Below, piece by piece: positions 63,495 through 64,000 of a stretch of DNA of 64,000 nt. The stretch covers positions 62,001-126,000 of the forward strand of contig JADZDM010000006.1 in the NCBI GenBank assembly GCA_020851035.1, given 5' to 3'. This DNA is from Gemmatimonadaceae bacterium. GTDB taxonomy: Bacteria > Gemmatimonadota > Gemmatimonadetes > Gemmatimonadales > Gemmatimonadaceae. Below the pieces are notes generated by a model that was not told where the DNA came from, made no database searches, and saw only the letters and a program-made list of their open reading frames with translations. Positions within the stretch are counted from its first letter, which is position 1. Every line of letters starts with the position of its first letter. The translations under genes were made by a program, and so were the position numbers.

Positions 63495-64000
63495 GTGATC
63501 CCACTGTTCACACCTCCCTGGATCGCCGTCGCCCTGACGCTGCTGGCCGGCGCCGCCGACACTGGCCGCGTCCCTCGCGGGTGTCAGCACGCGCTGCTGA
63601 CCTTTGCCGACGATGGGTTGCCGCGTGCGCTCCCTTCGGGATGGGCCGTCCGTGCAGTCCGTGGGTTCAGGGAGCCGCTCAGCGAGGTGGTCGATTCCGG
63701 TGGTCTCCGATTCCTTCGCCTGTCGGGGACCGGCCGCGCGGCGTTCTTCGTGCGCAGGCTCGAGACGCCGTTGCGATCGACCTCCGGCCGCCTGGGCTGG
63801 ACCTGGCGCGTGCCGGTGACGCCCGTTGGTGCGTCCGCCGCGTCCCCCGCGACCGATGATGCGTCCCTGCGCGTCTTCGTCGTCTTCGAGCGGCACGCCA
63901 CCTTCGCCCGCGCGCCGCGCGCGCTGTTCTACACCCTCGGCGACGGAGACCCCGCACAGCGCACCGCAGGGCGCGGGGCGGTACAGTCGATCAATGCCGG
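63495..64000 (+). CDS. DUF3047 family exported protein (3' truncated)
   Basis: The frame is open from GTG 63495 to the end of the window (168 residues seen). A hydrophobic N-terminus (IAVALTLLAGAAD) suggests export. The pattern then matches DUF3047: TFADDGLPRALPSGWAVRAV, LRFLRLSGTGRAAFFVRRLE, LGWTWRVPV, ATDDASLRVFVVFERH, and ALFYTLGDGD. Family function is unknown. The start is uncertain because no ribosome-binding site is clear. Confidence 0.75.
   Translation, partial: MIPLFTPPWIAVALTLLAGAADTGRVPRGCQHALLTFADDGLPRALPSGWAVRAVRGFREPLSEVVDSGGLRFLRLSGTGRAAFFVRRLETPLRSTSGRLGWTWRVPVTPVGASAASPATDDASLRVFVVFERHATFARAPRALFYTLGDGDPAQRTAGRGAVQSINA

Overview
The window is high-GC DNA from a free-living bacterium with a Gram-negative envelope. 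Many exported proteins carry signal peptides ending in A-Q (LAAQ, LPAQ, HAQ). There are lipoproteins, an outer-membrane Tsx-like barrel, an usher, and Ig-like domains on secreted proteins. This mix fits Gemmatimonadota or a similar soil phylum, but that is an inference: no rRNA or other marker gene is present. Genes are dense and often overlap by 1-4 bases (ATGA, GTGA, TGATG), and GTG starts are common. I see no tRNA, rRNA, CRISPR array, insertion sequence or prophage.

Layout. 1-5338: end of a tandem-NBD ATPase, two permeases of a nucleoside-type (BMP) ABC importer, an MFS carrier and a CPBP membrane protease. 5443-8556: exported amidohydrolase, a repeat-filled gap, a small secreted protein and a GntR/LacI hybrid regulator. 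8578-15053: a serine hydrolase, a Tat-type class A beta-lactamase, and a MocR regulator divergent from a DoxX - Tsx-like channel - EamA operon. 15173-17147: an S8 protease followed by a small protein that looks like a free-standing protease propeptide. 17219-24152: a giant LuxR-type ATPase regulator, an AraC regulator, a DUF2306 membrane protein and an M28 peptidase. 24271-33491: a chaperone-usher-like surface-fibre locus with DUF4402 subunits and a large PKD/Ig/LamG-like lipoprotein. 33643-37775: pstS-pstC-pstA-pstB1-pstB2. 38509-43040: a TerY-type VWA protein, PP2C phosphatase and kinase (TerY-P triad) plus a membrane protein. 43921-50036: three large unrecognised genes in one operon. 50212-54360: TetR regulator, NAD(P)-binding epimerase, CoA-transferase and FKBP/Ig lipoprotein. 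54684-64000: mostly minus-strand genes (DUF4440, ABC-F, rifampin ADP-ribosyltransferase, DUF2207, DUF2200, serine hydrolase) and the start of a DUF3047 gene.

How parts work together. The importer, MFS carrier and Tsx-like channel suggest scavenging of nucleosides or similar solutes. The Pst operon imports phosphate. The two PstB proteins have complementary motif losses that predict one canonical and one degenerate ATP site, as in asymmetric heterodimeric ABC proteins. The fibre locus supplies subunits, chaperone, usher and a probable tip adhesin. The class A beta-lactamase, Arr and possibly the MFS and ABC-F proteins make an intrinsic resistance set.

The most unusual non-coding feature is two families of short repeats placed before gene starts. 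Family A is built on TGACTCTGAGTCA (6680-6803; 50885-50945). Family B is built on GTGCACTGTCACC followed by two variable bases and ATTT or similar (54417-61273, five clusters). They look like regulatory repeats rather than CRISPR or coding sequence. These repeats, the PstB pair and the unrecognised three-gene operon are the best candidates for new biology.
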